A model generated the notes under the pieces. The model worked only from the letters and a program-made list of their open reading frames with translations, made no database searches and was not told the origin of the DNA. A DNA stretch of 64,000 nt from Grammothele lineata (Eukaryota > Basidiomycota > Agaricomycetes > Polyporales > Polyporaceae): NCBI GenBank assembly GCA_002150815.3, contig NDFF03000320.1:248001-312000 (forward strand), read 5' to 3'. Each line of letters opens with the position of its first letter. Position 1 is the first letter of the stretch. Below, piece after piece: positions 43,901-55,700 of the stretch. A program made the translations under genes and the position numbers.

Positions 43901-45896
43901 GGCGTCAGGATCTAGCAGCAGGTGCCACCGTTACGTGTGCGCTCGTACGTACGGTGCTTACGCCCGCTCGCAGCAGCCACCCATACGCGCAACTTAACTC
44001 AGCCATACACGCCCTCACGGCAGCGTTCGCACCGCGCACGCCCGCGAAGCGCTGCGAAGGGCAGTAAAGTGAACTCAACATCGCCACAGGGTCCTCGGGC
44101 TCCTCCCTCCCATGGCCTTCCCCATTTCCTGCCGCCTCCTCCCCCCGGCTGCCCCGTCTGGTGCTCGACGCCTGCCTCGCTTGGGCTGCCGATGCCCTCC
44201 AGCACCCCGGGTTCCCCGCTGCGCCTTGATCATCGCGGCTGCTAGCCGAGCACATTCGCGAACTCCGCCAACAGCCCCCGGCCGCACGGTGGGTTGCCGG
44301 GGTGGGCGTGCGTGCCACGGGGGGCCCCGCTATGCAGTACTAGTGTGGTTGTGCTCGCGGCAGTGTGGCCTGGCGGCAGCGCAGCCGCCGTCGAGCACCG
44401 TTAATAGTGCTCGAGCACTCACCCCACTCGAGGGCGCTGACGTACATACGGTACGGTGCGGCGTGTCGTTCATCCCATCCATATCCGTAGCGCACACCAC
44501 CTAAACCCCGATATCCGAGTCCGATTGTTCAGGAGTCGAGCAATAGCACACGCCGATGATGCAGCGCGCGGTGTGGGCAGGTCTAGCGCGTGCGCGTCAC
44601 CGGCTGTCCGTCAGCCATGCTCGTTTCTAAATATCGACCGCCGCCCTGCGCTACGTATAGCAAGCGGCGCTCAAAAACCACCAACCTCCGCGGCGTGGCG
44701 CAACTCAACAAGCAAACCAAGGGCGAAGAGGGCGCTCCCCCCGGCGCCCCTCAGACGAACGTATACGTAGAAGTAGTACGAGGGCGAAACTGAGAACCTT
44801 CGTTGCCCATTCGAACCCATAATCGAAGCCGAACGATAGAATTTAATCAAGAGCTTCGTGGGACGTGCAGAACTGGTCGGCGGCGACCGGTGAAGGCTCA
44901 CAGTGACGACCATGGCAGTCACCCAGCGCATCCGCGCAGATTCGCATGACGGAATCCGAACTCACCCCCACCCCCGCCAGCCGGGGCGCGCGTGCTCGCC
45001 AGAAGCCGAAGCTTGAAGCGCACGAAGAACGGCGGATACAGCTCACACACGTGACGAGAAGCACACGAGAATGTGGGATGTCATGGAGGTAGAAGAACGT
45101 TGCATGGGGGACAGAGGATTCGGGAACGGTGTATAGCGACACGCTCGAAGCCGGCCGGACTGACTGTCCACAGCAGGGCGGCAGGCGAGCGCCGTCGTCG
45201 CGCCGTCGGCAGTCGACGCCGTACATGCTTTGGCGTGCGTGCCCTGGGGGTGCGTGTGCGTATGATATACAACCCCGCGCGGGCGAGCTACGTGGTACAT
45301 CGGTATTCGAGTGGGAGACAGACAGACAGAGTACGCGCACGGAACATGGAGGGGACGTTGCGGATTACTATATAACGGCGGTGGGGAGACTCGGGTGCGG
45401 GTGAGGATTGTATGAACAGATTAGATGTTTGTTGAACGAGACGAGCACGATTCATAGAAGCACGGGAACGCGGACGATGAGGAGGGTTTACTTTGGAAGG
45501 CAAGACAAGGGGAATGGGGGACGACGGCGCAGCACATCGGGTGGGGGTAGGGAGCAGAGCGTGGCAGGCGAAGCATCGGGTTCGTGGGAGATGGAGACGT
45601 GCATATAGATCGTGACGGTCGACGTCGGGGCGGGGGGAGGAGCAAGGGCAGAAGAGGGGGAAAGGGAAGAGGAACGGTGGGGGATGCGCGGCGATGCGAG
45701 TTAGTTAGCGGTGGGAGACACAGTTCACGGGTACAGAGTGGAAGTGGAGAGAGTAGCGGGGGAGGCGGAGAAGATTGGAAGTGGGAGCGTAGCACGCGCG
45801 GGGAGACAAAGACAAAGAAGCAAGCCCTGAAGCGTACGGCGGACGGCCGCGCCGAGCCGGCAGGCCGCGGGGCCGCGCTCGGGCTGCCCCTGGCAC
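40997..45896. other. GC-rich stretch without a supported gene
   Basis: Nearly 5 kb. Apart from a possible last exon of the P-loop NTPase gene at about 41089-41250, I find no frame with protein-like composition plus splice sites. Long open frames here (for example plus 43128-43895) follow from high GC and few stop codons: they are Arg/Ala/Pro-rich and overlap equally open frames on the other strand. A CpG run (cgtgcgcgcgcgcgcacg) sits near 43107-43124 and a GACA microsatellite near 45318-45330. No transposon ends or tRNA seen. Confidence 0.5.
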
Positions 45897-48800
45897 TCAG
45901 TTCCCCATTTCCTTTTCCTGGCGGGAGCACGAGAGCCAGGCGAACCACATCATCGTGCGCAGCTGGAGGACGTCCTCCTTCCACGCCATCGACTGGTTCT
46001 GCTCGCGGAACTCGCGCGTGAGCGTCTCGCAACGCTCGATGTTCTCCGGGCTGACGAAATCGCAGGCGACCTTGATGCAGTCTGCGAGGTTGCACACCTG
46101 CACCGTAGGGTCAGCACTGGACGCATATACGCACTTGAACTACCTCAAGAAACACACCTGATGCGCGCACCCGGCGGGGATGAAGACGGCCTCGCCCGGC
46201 TTCTGGTAGATCCTATGGCTCATGACGCCCTGCTCCCTGTAGAGCTCCATCCTGAGCGCCTGGTCGAGGTAGAACTGCTGCGAGTGGATCGGGTCGTGCT
46301 GGTACTGGCCGCGGAATTTGCGGCGGAGGAACTTGCGGAGGCGCCCCGTGTCCTCGGCGCGGAAGATGTCCCACGCGGCGCATCCCGGACGCCCGTCGGG
46401 GGTCGCAGACGCGTAGGTCATTACGTTGACCGCGTCGGCCATGTCCATGTGCAGGCGCGTGGAGCCCTTGCTGCCCTGCGACTCGAAGGACGCCATGGCG
46501 TTGTACATCTTGGGGCCTGGCGGGGGCGGAGAAGAGGTGAAGGAAAGGGGCGCGTCGCACAATGCAACGCGTCGTGGAGAAGGGAGGAGAGACGCACGTC
46601 AGCTAAGCTCGCGTCCGAGGGTTAACTGAAGGGAAAGGGGGCGTACCGAGGTCAGGGCCGATGGCGTTGCTGGGGAAGTGGGAGGCGATGTTGAGGACGC
46701 CGTCGCGGCGGACGTAGTTGGGCATGGGCGTCGCCATGCTGAAGTCGTCGAAGAGCTCGGGGAAGGCGGTCTTGAAGTCGGTCGAGGGCGGCCAGTCCTG
46801 TAGATGCATGTCGGACGGATGCGGCAAGCGAATGAAACCCAAATGCCACGCGGCGGATTAGAGTTAGAGTTGGCGGGCAGGTCCGAGCGGCCGCGGGACG
46901 CGCTGGGAAGAAGGAGACGCACCTTGAGCTTCCAGCAGTCGCGGCGGCCCTCGTACTTGCCAAAGAGCGCAAAGAACTCGGCGACGGTCACGCGCTTGTT
47001 CTGCTCGGTCTGGCACTCGAGGATGAGGCAGCTCTGGGTGCCGTACTTGGCGCCAAAGTACTCGGGCGTCCACTCGATGTGGAACTTGGGGAGGAGCCCC
47101 GAGACGACGAGGGGGACGCCCGTGGACCAGACTCGCCGGAACTTGTCATCGGAGAGCTCGTGGTCGTTCAGGTTGACGGTCTCGTACGAGGGGATCTGCG
47201 CCGCGCCGGCGGCGTTGGTGGCGGCGGCGGCGGCACCGGCTGGGCCCGTGCTTGCGGAGGAAGTGGCGAAGGACGAGGGATCTGGGGGGCTGATGGCCGC
47301 GGAGTTGATGGCGGGGGCTGGACGGATGGGAGACGAGGAGGGGCTGGAGCTGAGCTTGGGTGACGCCTCCTGCGTCTTGACGATATCACGCTCTCGGACG
47401 GGTTGGGGAAGAGCGGGGCTGTCGGGGTGGTGGCGCTTGAGGAGGGCCTCCATCTCGGCGATGGCCTGCTCGAGCTCGGCCTTGCAGAAGCGCGACATGG
47501 GCGAAAAGTCCTTTGCCTGGTGCTCGTTGCGGCGCGTGCACGAGAGGAAGAAGGGGTTGATGTGCGCGTGCTTCTCGCGCCGCGCCTGCAACGCCGCAAT
47601 TTCGGCCTCGGGCGCGCCCGTTCGGTCGATGGTCAGCTCCTGCACCTGCACAAAACATTCTGCGCATGCTTCCCGCCCGCACAGCCGGCACATCCAGCTG
47701 CTCGAAAAGATCGACGTCATGCACGTGTCTGTTTTCCGTCGGTCAGTACGACCACGGGCAGCCAGCTCTCCGCCGGCCGAGAGGACTCACCGCAGGTCGC
47801 CCGGACCTCGCTTTCGCGCGGGCGGCGGATGATCTCGGGCAGGTCGAGGTGCGCCATCTCCGCCTTGAGCACGGGCAGAAGCGCCTCGGCCACCGTCAGC
47901 TGCGAGTTGTGGCGTTAGCAATCCCGTCTCGCCCCACAGCGACAACAGCGACGACGCGGAAAAGGAACCGACCTTGACGCGCAAGATGTGCTCCCTTTCG
48001 AGGCTCACGTTCCATTTGTTCGGGAAGTTCATCGTCGGCGCATCCGGCTTCTGGCTCTCCACAAAGCTGATCCCCACAATGTCCCTGTTCTGGTTCTTCA
48101 GGAAGAACCGGATCCCTTGGAACCTACATGTGTCTCCCGCCCACCGACGCGTGCACGACACGCACCGCGGGAACTCCTCCGACCGATAGCGGTTCGACAT
48201 GCACCGCGCGAACTGCAGCTCCGGCTGCAGCGGCCCTCCCGCCTCGGGGTTGCTCGTCCCATCTTCTCCCACCACCCGCATCCCTCCTCCGGCAGGCACT
48301 GCGACCCGGTCAGCGACCATCTCGATAACACGTAAAAAGACAGAGCTATTACCGTTGGCGCCAGAAGCCTTGTCTTTGCCTTTGCGGGCACAAGTAGTGT
48401 GAGTATCTGGTCGCACACGCGCAAAGGAGCCCGCGCCGTCCGCCGCCGCCGCCGGCTCGCGGCCGGAGGCACGGACAAAGCCTGACGTACCGTTTGGGGC
48501 GCCCGCTCCCTGCGGCTCGCCGCGCCGCTTTGCGTTCGAGCCTCGCCGCGCGGACGCTGCGAAAACGTGAAGGAGGAAGAAGACGTCAGCATACGCGACG
48601 TCTCCGGGTGTGCTCGGGAAATAAAATAGACGGACCAGAAGGCTCCGCCTTCGGCTTAGCCGCGCGCGCTTTCTTTGTCTTCGGCCCAGCGTGCTCCTCC
48701 TCTGGCGACTCTGCAGCGCGCTTCGGCGCGGCGGACGGAGGCTGGGTGATCGGAATGGCCGTGTACGCCATGTTCATCGGCGGGTAGTAGCCTTGCGGCG

Positions 48801-49745
48801 AGTTTCTCTGTGGTGGGGGACCCATCGGGTGCGCAGACACAACGCGGGCTGTGTGGAATTAGAAGACAAGGAAGGGGGCACGTTCAGCGTGCGAAAGCGC
48901 GGACGTAAAGAGAAGAAGCCAAGGACGCACGCGGCGGGTGGTGAGGCGGGTAGGCGTACGAGATGTAGTGGCCGCCCGGGGCGAGATAGGCGGCGGGGGG
49001 ATGGGGCGGGTGGGCCATGTCCTGAGGGTGCTCATAATGCGGATGGTGGGCGTGGGGCGCTTGCGGCGGCGGAGGGTATGCTACGGGTGGGGCACCGCGT
49101 TTGGCAAGAGAGGTGAAAGAACCGCAGGAAGGGGACTCACATCGGGACACGCCTTCGCCAGAAGAGGCTGCGAGGAGAGAGATGACCGAGTTGACAGGGT
49201 GATCCGCGGCGCAGAGACGGGAGAGACGCCTACACACCTTGTCGCTCGTCCGCGTACACGGGGGACATCATCGGCGGCGGACCGTAGTGCGCGCCGGGCG
49301 TTTCGTGGCTCGGCGACCATGGCTGAGAGGCCGCGGCAGCGTCGAGGGTGTAGTGGGGCGCCTCGTCGGGGCGGGCATGGCGCGGGTAGCCGTCCGCTAC
49401 AATGTACGGGGCGTGTGGGGGCGGAGGCGGAGGCGGATAGCGGCCGGACGACGCGGGGTCGGGGTCGCCTCCCGGTCGTCTTTGAGCGCCGTCGTCTTTG
49501 CTGCCGGACTCCCAGTTGGCGGCGCGGAGAGAGAACTGGTGGCCCTGGCCGGGCTGAGACGAAGACGGGTGGGGGTAGGGCGGCGGGGGCGGGGGGGAGT
49601 ACTGGAGCGCGGTGGAGATGGGCGGGAGCTGGTGGTGGTTGTAGGAGGAATCGAGCGAGGGCGGGACGGTGGGCGCGACGGCGGGATTGAGGAGCTCGTT
49701 GATGGAGGTGCGCTTGTGGACATGGGGGTCGTGGAGGTGGTTCAT
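45897..49745 (-). CDS. KDM3-type JmjC histone demethylase
   Basis: Ten exons: 49745-49238, 49080-48931, 48848-48595, 48556-48491, 48368-47973, 47899-47791, 47728-46923, 46797-46647, 46516-46158, 46097-45897, giving 999 aa. Residues 1-330 are disordered, Pro/His/Tyr-rich (KRTSINELLNPAVAPTVP). A Cys-rich region near 385-400 (EFPRCVSCTRRWAGDTCRFQ) comes before the KDM3-like zinc finger at about 494-520 (CDTCMTSIFSSSWMCRLCGR, AECF). The JmjC domain (about 690-990) has the Fe ligands in RLHMDMADAVNVMTYAS (HxD) and IPAGCAHQVCNLADC (distal His). KDM3 enzymes remove mono- and dimethyl marks from H3K9 using 2-oxoglutarate. The zinc finger plus JmjC order supports that group; substrate is inferred. Nuclear signals AAPKRAAESP and KTKKARAAKPKAE lie about 280. 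Exon 4 phase is fixed by both neighbours. Confidence 0.88.
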
Positions 49746-52700
49746 GGCTCGTCGCGGGGGGCGGCGCGACTGTGGTGGGTGAGTGTTGGAGGGAGAAGGA
49801 GAGAGAAGGAGGGAGAGGGCGGGAGGCGCGTAGAAGAGCTGTGGACAGAGGCCGGACGAGCGCCGCGGTGGGAGGAGCTGAGCTCGTGCTGGCCGGTGGC
49901 TGGGAGAGCGTGCGGGTGCGTGCCAGTCTCCAGAGGGCCCTGGCCTGGCTGCGACTGGCTGCGAGCGCGGGTCCGACACTCCGCTCGCGAGCAACCTCCC
50001 CGTTCGGGAAGGGGCTCCTGCGGACCGCCTGCGAACGCGAGCAGCGCCGCGCCGGACTCGCGCCAGCCCATCACTCGCCCTCGTCCCCCTGCGAATCCCC
50101 GCTGCGAAACCCTGCGAAACCCTGCCAATTTGCTGCCAATTCGCTGCCAATCGTCGGAAACACCTTCGTGGCCCGCATCAGATTCCATCTCCGACCGCTC
50201 CCAGCCCTCCTTCCCTCCGCGAACCTCGCCCAGTCCCCCCGCGCGCTTCCCACCCACCCATCAGCCCCCTCCGCGCCTCGACCGTCCCCTCTCCGGCCCA
50301 CATCCGCGAACATTTCCACCCTCCCCGCGTCTCACTCTCTGCCTCCGCCCCCGGCCCCGCGCCCTCGCCGAGAACATCGGCGCCCCCCTTCCCTCCCCAA
50401 TCACGCCCCTCCTTCCGTCCGCGCCGTGCGGGACGGCGGCGGCGGGGCTCCTCAGGCAGGCAGGAGACAGGCACCCGCACCGCCGGCCGCACCAACGGAT
50501 TTGATGGTTCACGCTGCACGCCGCCACGCCCCTTCCGCCCAAGGCGTGCGGCACGCGTCCTCGATCACCATCCAGACGTCCCGCGTCGCCTGAGGCCCGA
50601 GGTGTGCACCGTGCTTGCGCGGCCCCTCCTCCTCGCCTAACGTCCCTATCGTCCATCGAGTGCACATCATCCCGCGAAGGACGGAGCGTGCTCTCCCCGC
50701 AGCGCGATTTATCCCGCCCACACCGGGGTCCCCCTCCGCTCGCTGATGACGGCCGATCGTCGAGCCACCCACACACGACGGCTAGTCCCGCCCCAGTTAA
50801 GACTAGCCGCAAAGTGTTCAGGACGTGACGCCACACAAAACAAGTTCAGTAACACCCGGCCGGCGGTGCGCCCGGCGCCGAGCCCGCGGGGCGGCGCCAG
50901 CGCGGCTCAACCGTCATCACCGCTGACGGCCGCGATAGGCAGGTCGGACCCGGAGCGCGACGCAGCGCCCCCAGAACTCGAGCACAGCCGCCCGTGAGGC
51001 CACGCGAGCCTCGAGGACGCCCGCGCAGGCGCCCGCATCCGGGGGCCCGGGCCCCGCACCGCACTGCGCAGGGGATGTCTCAGAACGTCCTTGCGTGTTC
51101 CCGCGAGCGTATTCTCGCCTGTCATGCGCGCTGAGTCAGGCGTTCATCACCGCTGCACCGTCCGCGTCCGCGTTCGCGGCGCGTGCGCTGCACGATATCG
51201 CGGGCCCTCTTGCTCCCGCGGCGCTCCCTGGGGTCTCCCGCTCGCTATCTTGGTCTCCCCATGCACATCGACGTCGTCCGTCCGTACGTCCGGCCGGGCG
51301 TCCGTGCGCTCCTCATGCATTCCGTCTTTTCTTCTTCTGCCTTTCATCTCCACGGCAGGCCTTCGAACTCGATCGCGCGTCCAGCGAGAACTCTAATCTT
51401 GCTTGCGTGTGCTGCCTGAGCCTGCCTGCCGCCCACAGAACACCCTCGCCGGTGGCCACCACGGCCAGGCTGATCACGCTCGAGCTTGTTCTACTCAACG
51501 ATTCCCAAGGGCCCAGCTTCGCCACTGCACAGTGTACAGGGAGACAAACAGCACCCGCCCCCCGGCCGCGGCCACACGCCGCCCGCCCTCCCACATCCCC
51601 CGCCTTCTCCTGCATCTCGTCGAGGCTTGGCCTCATCATCGGCAGTCGAGAGCCCCTGTCCGCGAACCGTAACTGTCGTCTTCGGGGGTTCTAGCCCTGT
51701 CCGATCCTCGCGCGGCACGATCGTGCTTTTCTCTCGCGCTGTTGGTGCATGTGAAAGCGCGCGCGGGTCTGATTGCGACGACTTTGAACAAGACCCGATC
51801 TTGAGCGTGGACGGCTCCGATCTCCCACCCCATGCCATGTGCGTGGGACGTGCGTGGGTCTCCCCGGAGTTTCCGGACAACGCACGGCGCGCGAGATGGG
51901 CGGGACAATTGGGCCTCGGGTGCGCCACTGACGAATGGCTCGAAACGGGGTGATGTTTGAAGGCATGAGAGAGTATCGATATATGTCATCGTGTATGGAT
52001 ATATATCGCGACAAGTATAGGCGGCTATTACGCTAGTGGGGGGTAGGTGACTCCGTATGATACAGCAGCATATCAGCGACAGCAACTCGGCGGACCGAGG
52101 GTGGTAAATGGAATAATGGGTAGGTCGTGGATGAGTGAGAAATCGCGGGCATAAAGGGGAGGCAGGTGATGGTGTATGCGGAGTGGGGTAGTGGAGTAAG
52201 TGGCGGGTAGGAGAGGGGCGTGCATAGCTAGCAAGACGTGAATGTTGCCGGATGAAACTGATCGGTGAGAATGCGAGGTATATGGGATGGGGAATATGGC
52301 AGATGCACGGTAGAGAGGGGACGAGGAGGGGGGATGCGCAGACTAAGCCGACATAAACACCCGATGGAGAGGAGCGCGAATTCCAGACACGCATGTACGT
52401 ACGTATATAGGCAGCAGCAGCAAGGAGAACCCGCGGACCAGACAATAACCCAAGAAAGACGAAACGACGCGTGTCCCCAGAGAACCGACAGACATCCCGT
52501 GTAACACGACGCGGACGAGAGACTCGAGCGAATATACACACGTATGACGGCGCGCACGCACACAGGCGACGCAAGACCCGTGGCGGACCGTCCGTCCGGA
52601 GAGGTAGGTGTAGAGGGCAGGGCGAGGCAAGAAAAGCAACACCAGCAACAAACTGAAACGGCGCATCAGAAGAATTTGCGAAGATACCCGGCGACCTTTG

Positions 52701-52764
52701 GGAGGAAAGGTATCACTAGAGGGAGCGCGAGCCACGCCAGCGCCCCAAAGGTCGCCCCGCACCG
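49746..52764. other. Long upstream region of the JmjC gene; no gene seen
   Basis: About 3 kb between the JmjC start and the SSK1 stop. Open frames on both strands (up to 421 codons on plus at 49239-50504, and 312 on minus at 51636-52574) look like chance frames: Arg/Pro/Ser-rich, with no splice logic or motifs. The part below 50.6 kb is probably the JmjC promoter and 5' UTR; the part above 51.6 kb is the SSK1 3' flank. Confidence 0.5.
50090..50155. promoter_or_regulatory. Short tandem array with three CCAAT motifs
   Basis: Units of about 10-11 bp repeat: ctgcgaaac, cctgcgaaac, then ctgccaattt, gctgccaatt and cgctgccaat. Three of them create CCAAT (within 50124-50152) at about 10-11 bp spacing, roughly one helical turn, about 380-410 bp upstream of the JmjC ATG at 49745. 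CCAAT is the Hap/NF-Y core; regulation is inferred. Confidence 0.45.
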
Positions 52765-55700
52765 TCATTGTGGCTCTGGCTCTGGGGGCGGGGGCGGGGG
52801 CTGGTCCTTGGCCTTATCGTGCGGGGCGTCCGCGTCTGGGTCTGTGGCTGCCACCTCCGCGGGCTCTCCGCTCGCGGGAGGGGCAGGCGCCGCTGGCTCC
52901 TTGGGCGTCACCGGGCGATCGTCGATGGCTATCGCTGCCGCCGGACGAGGCTCAGGGCCCTTGGACGGGGCGTCTGGAGGCGGAGAGGCAGGCCCGGCTC
53001 CGGGGGCGCTGTCAGACGGAGGATCGGGGGTGGGGGCGGTAAGCTCGACGCGCGCTAGATAGAAGGCACAGACGAAACGAGTCGTATGAGCGTCCTGAAA
53101 TGGGCCAAACGCCGTCACACCCAAACTCACGCGGAAGCAGGACCTCTGTTCGGCCCAGCGATGACGACGAGCTTTCCGGCTGCGTGGAGGCGCGCCGCAC
53201 GGGAGCTGAGTGCGCCTTGTCGTCAGCCCACGCGTCACCGTGACAGACAGAGTGAGACTCACGCAGAGGCACCGCTTCCTCTCCAGTCTGAGCCGTCGAG
53301 GACTCTCCCGACGACCGCGACTGGTCCGACGGCGGGCTGTTGCCACTGACGCTCCCTACACCGACGACGACCCTGTCCGCCATGGAGAGCGCGGTGGCAG
53401 CCGCAGCGAGGTCGACCTGCGTCGGCTTTCTAGGCGACGCCCCCGGGGTCTGGCGACCCTCGGGGACATGCAGCCTGCTCGCGACGGTCTGCGCCTGCGC
53501 TGCCTGGCCGCTCGTGATGCTCCGGACGACGTCGGGGCGGATGTCGGCCCACATCTGGAGCGCCTTGATCGAGCCCCACTCGATGATCTTGTTGTTGAGC
53601 CAGTGGAGCGAGACGGGCTTCGTGAGGAAGTCGTTGCAGCCCGCCGCGAGCGCCGCGACACGGTCGCTCTGGAGTGACGACGCGGTGAGGGCGACAATGA
53701 TGACCGAAGAGCGATAGGAAGGCGTGGTGACGGAACGGGACTCGGAGGTGGACGACTCGGACGGGGTCTGGAGGCCTTCGGACTGGGGCGTCGACGGGAA
53801 GCCGCCGACGCCGTTGGTCTTCTCGAGCCTCCGGATCTCCTTCGTGGCCTGTATCCCGTCCATGACCGGCATCTGGATGTCCATCTGCAGCCGTCTGCGT
53901 CAGCAGGGAGCGCAAGACGCTTCGCGCAAAATAGCCACTTACCAGAATGAGATGGAAGCCGCCCGACCGCCACTTGGAGACGGCTTCCTCGCCGTTCTTC
54001 GCGACGTCGTATTTTATCCTCTTCTTCTTCATAAACGTCGACAGGATCGTTTGGTTGATCGGGTTGTCTGCACAGAACAGAACCGCAGAATCCGAACCAC
54101 GCCGTGTGAGCCGGGGAGAGCTGCAGCGCATGGAAGACGACGAAAGAAGTCGGACGCACCATCGACGATGAGCACGCTGATCGGCGGAACAATCGTGTTG
54201 TCCGCCGCCCGCCCGCCCTTTTTGCCCGACGACGAGGGCGCAGACGTCACGCTGCTCCCGTCCGTGCCCGGCCGTTTCGAGTTCTGTCGGCGGGGTTGCG
54301 CCGGGTTCGTCCCCGTCGCTCGTGCCTGCGCCTGGGGCGATAGCGGCGGACTCTGCCGCGGGTCCTGGCTCTGTCTCCTGTTCAGCCGCGGCGCGACCGG
54401 GGACGACGGGCGGTCGGACGTCGCAGCGGCCGCTGCGCTCTCCGGTTCCTCCGACGTGCTCTCCGCAATCGACAGCGCGCGCGTCTTGCCCTTCGTCGCT
54501 GGGGGCGCTGCGGCGGAGGACGGCGGCGCGGACTCGAACACGACCTCGCTCGGGGCGGCCTCCTGGTGTGGGCTGCGGCGTGGCAGGTCGGCGGGCGCGA
54601 CGAACGAGAAGCCACGGTCGCTGTCGGACGGGCGGCGGCTCGAGCCCTGGCGCGAGCGCGTCGTCGAGGACGAGTCTGCTACGGTGTGAGCGCGCGCCCG
54701 GCCCGGAGGAATGGCCTTACCTTTCGCCTTTGGGTGGAAGAAGATGCCTGCCGGCTGGCCGTCGGGACTCTGAATGACGAGGCCGGACGAGGGCGAGGAG
54801 CCGAGCTTCGTCGCGGCGTCCGAGAAGTACTCCATGTTGTCCGGCACGCCGAGCGGTGATGACGGCGCGAGACTGACCGAGTCGACGCCCTCCTTGGGCG
54901 ACCTGGCGGAGCGGTCGGAGCTGGTGCGGAAGCTGCCGGTCGAGCGACCGCCAGGCGAGCGCTGAGGAGGCGGGGGGTTGAAGAGGGGGGACATGGGGTG
55001 GTAGCTGGGGCTGACGGGGGAGGGGGCGATGGGCGCGAAGAAGGGATCGACGATGGGCTTGGTGACGGCGGTATGGAGCGCGGTGAGGATGCGGCGGGGG
55101 CCTGCCGGTTTGGGGACGACGATGACCTCGGGGAGGCGGGTCCAGGACTGGCCGGGGCTGAGCGCGGACTGGATGGCGTCCTTGACGAGCTTGAAGTTGG
55201 CGAGCGAGGTGAAGTGCACGATCACGACCTGGGGCGGGACCTGCGCCGGCATCGGGGTCAAGCCTATCACGCGCGTAATCTGGGGAGAGGAGCGTGGCCG
55301 GTGGTGTGGCGCGAGCGACGGTCGTTTGCGGCTGTGCAGCTGCAGCGGGTACGCCTGCTCGTTCCGGATCTTCAGCAGCCTCGCCCGCAGCGCACCCACG
55401 TCGTCGTCGATCAGGATGAACGGCTCCGCTGCGCTCTGCGAACCAGAACCCGGAGAAGAGGTCGATGGAGAAGGCTCCCCGTTCCCACTCGAGGGCGCAG
55501 AGCCACCTTCCCGCGACGCCGTCCCCTCCGCCTCCGACCTCTTTTCCCCCGTCTCTGCGCCGACCTCGGCATCCGGCTCGGTCGACACGTGGCTCACATC
55601 CAGGCCCCAGCTCGTTAGGTAACTCGTCAGGTGTCGCGCGAAGGACCCTTTGGAATGTGCAAACAGCGTGACCTTCCTTCCGCGTAGCGACTCTGCAAAC

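Noticed and set aside
49239..50504. 421-codon plus-strand open frame antisense to the JmjC gene
   Set aside because: Mirror of the GC-rich JmjC exon 1; Arg/Gly-rich, and the minus frame has a coherent ten-exon gene.
51636..52574. 312-codon minus-strand open frame
   Set aside because: Composition (Arg, Ser, Cys, Tyr runs), no motif, no splice context, lies in the SSK1 3' flank; open by chance.
53176..53270. A 47-nt intron in SSK1 exon 4 (gtgagt donor)
   Set aside because: Removing it shifts to a frame that soon stops; leaving it gives a continuous polar tail that joins the last exon in phase.
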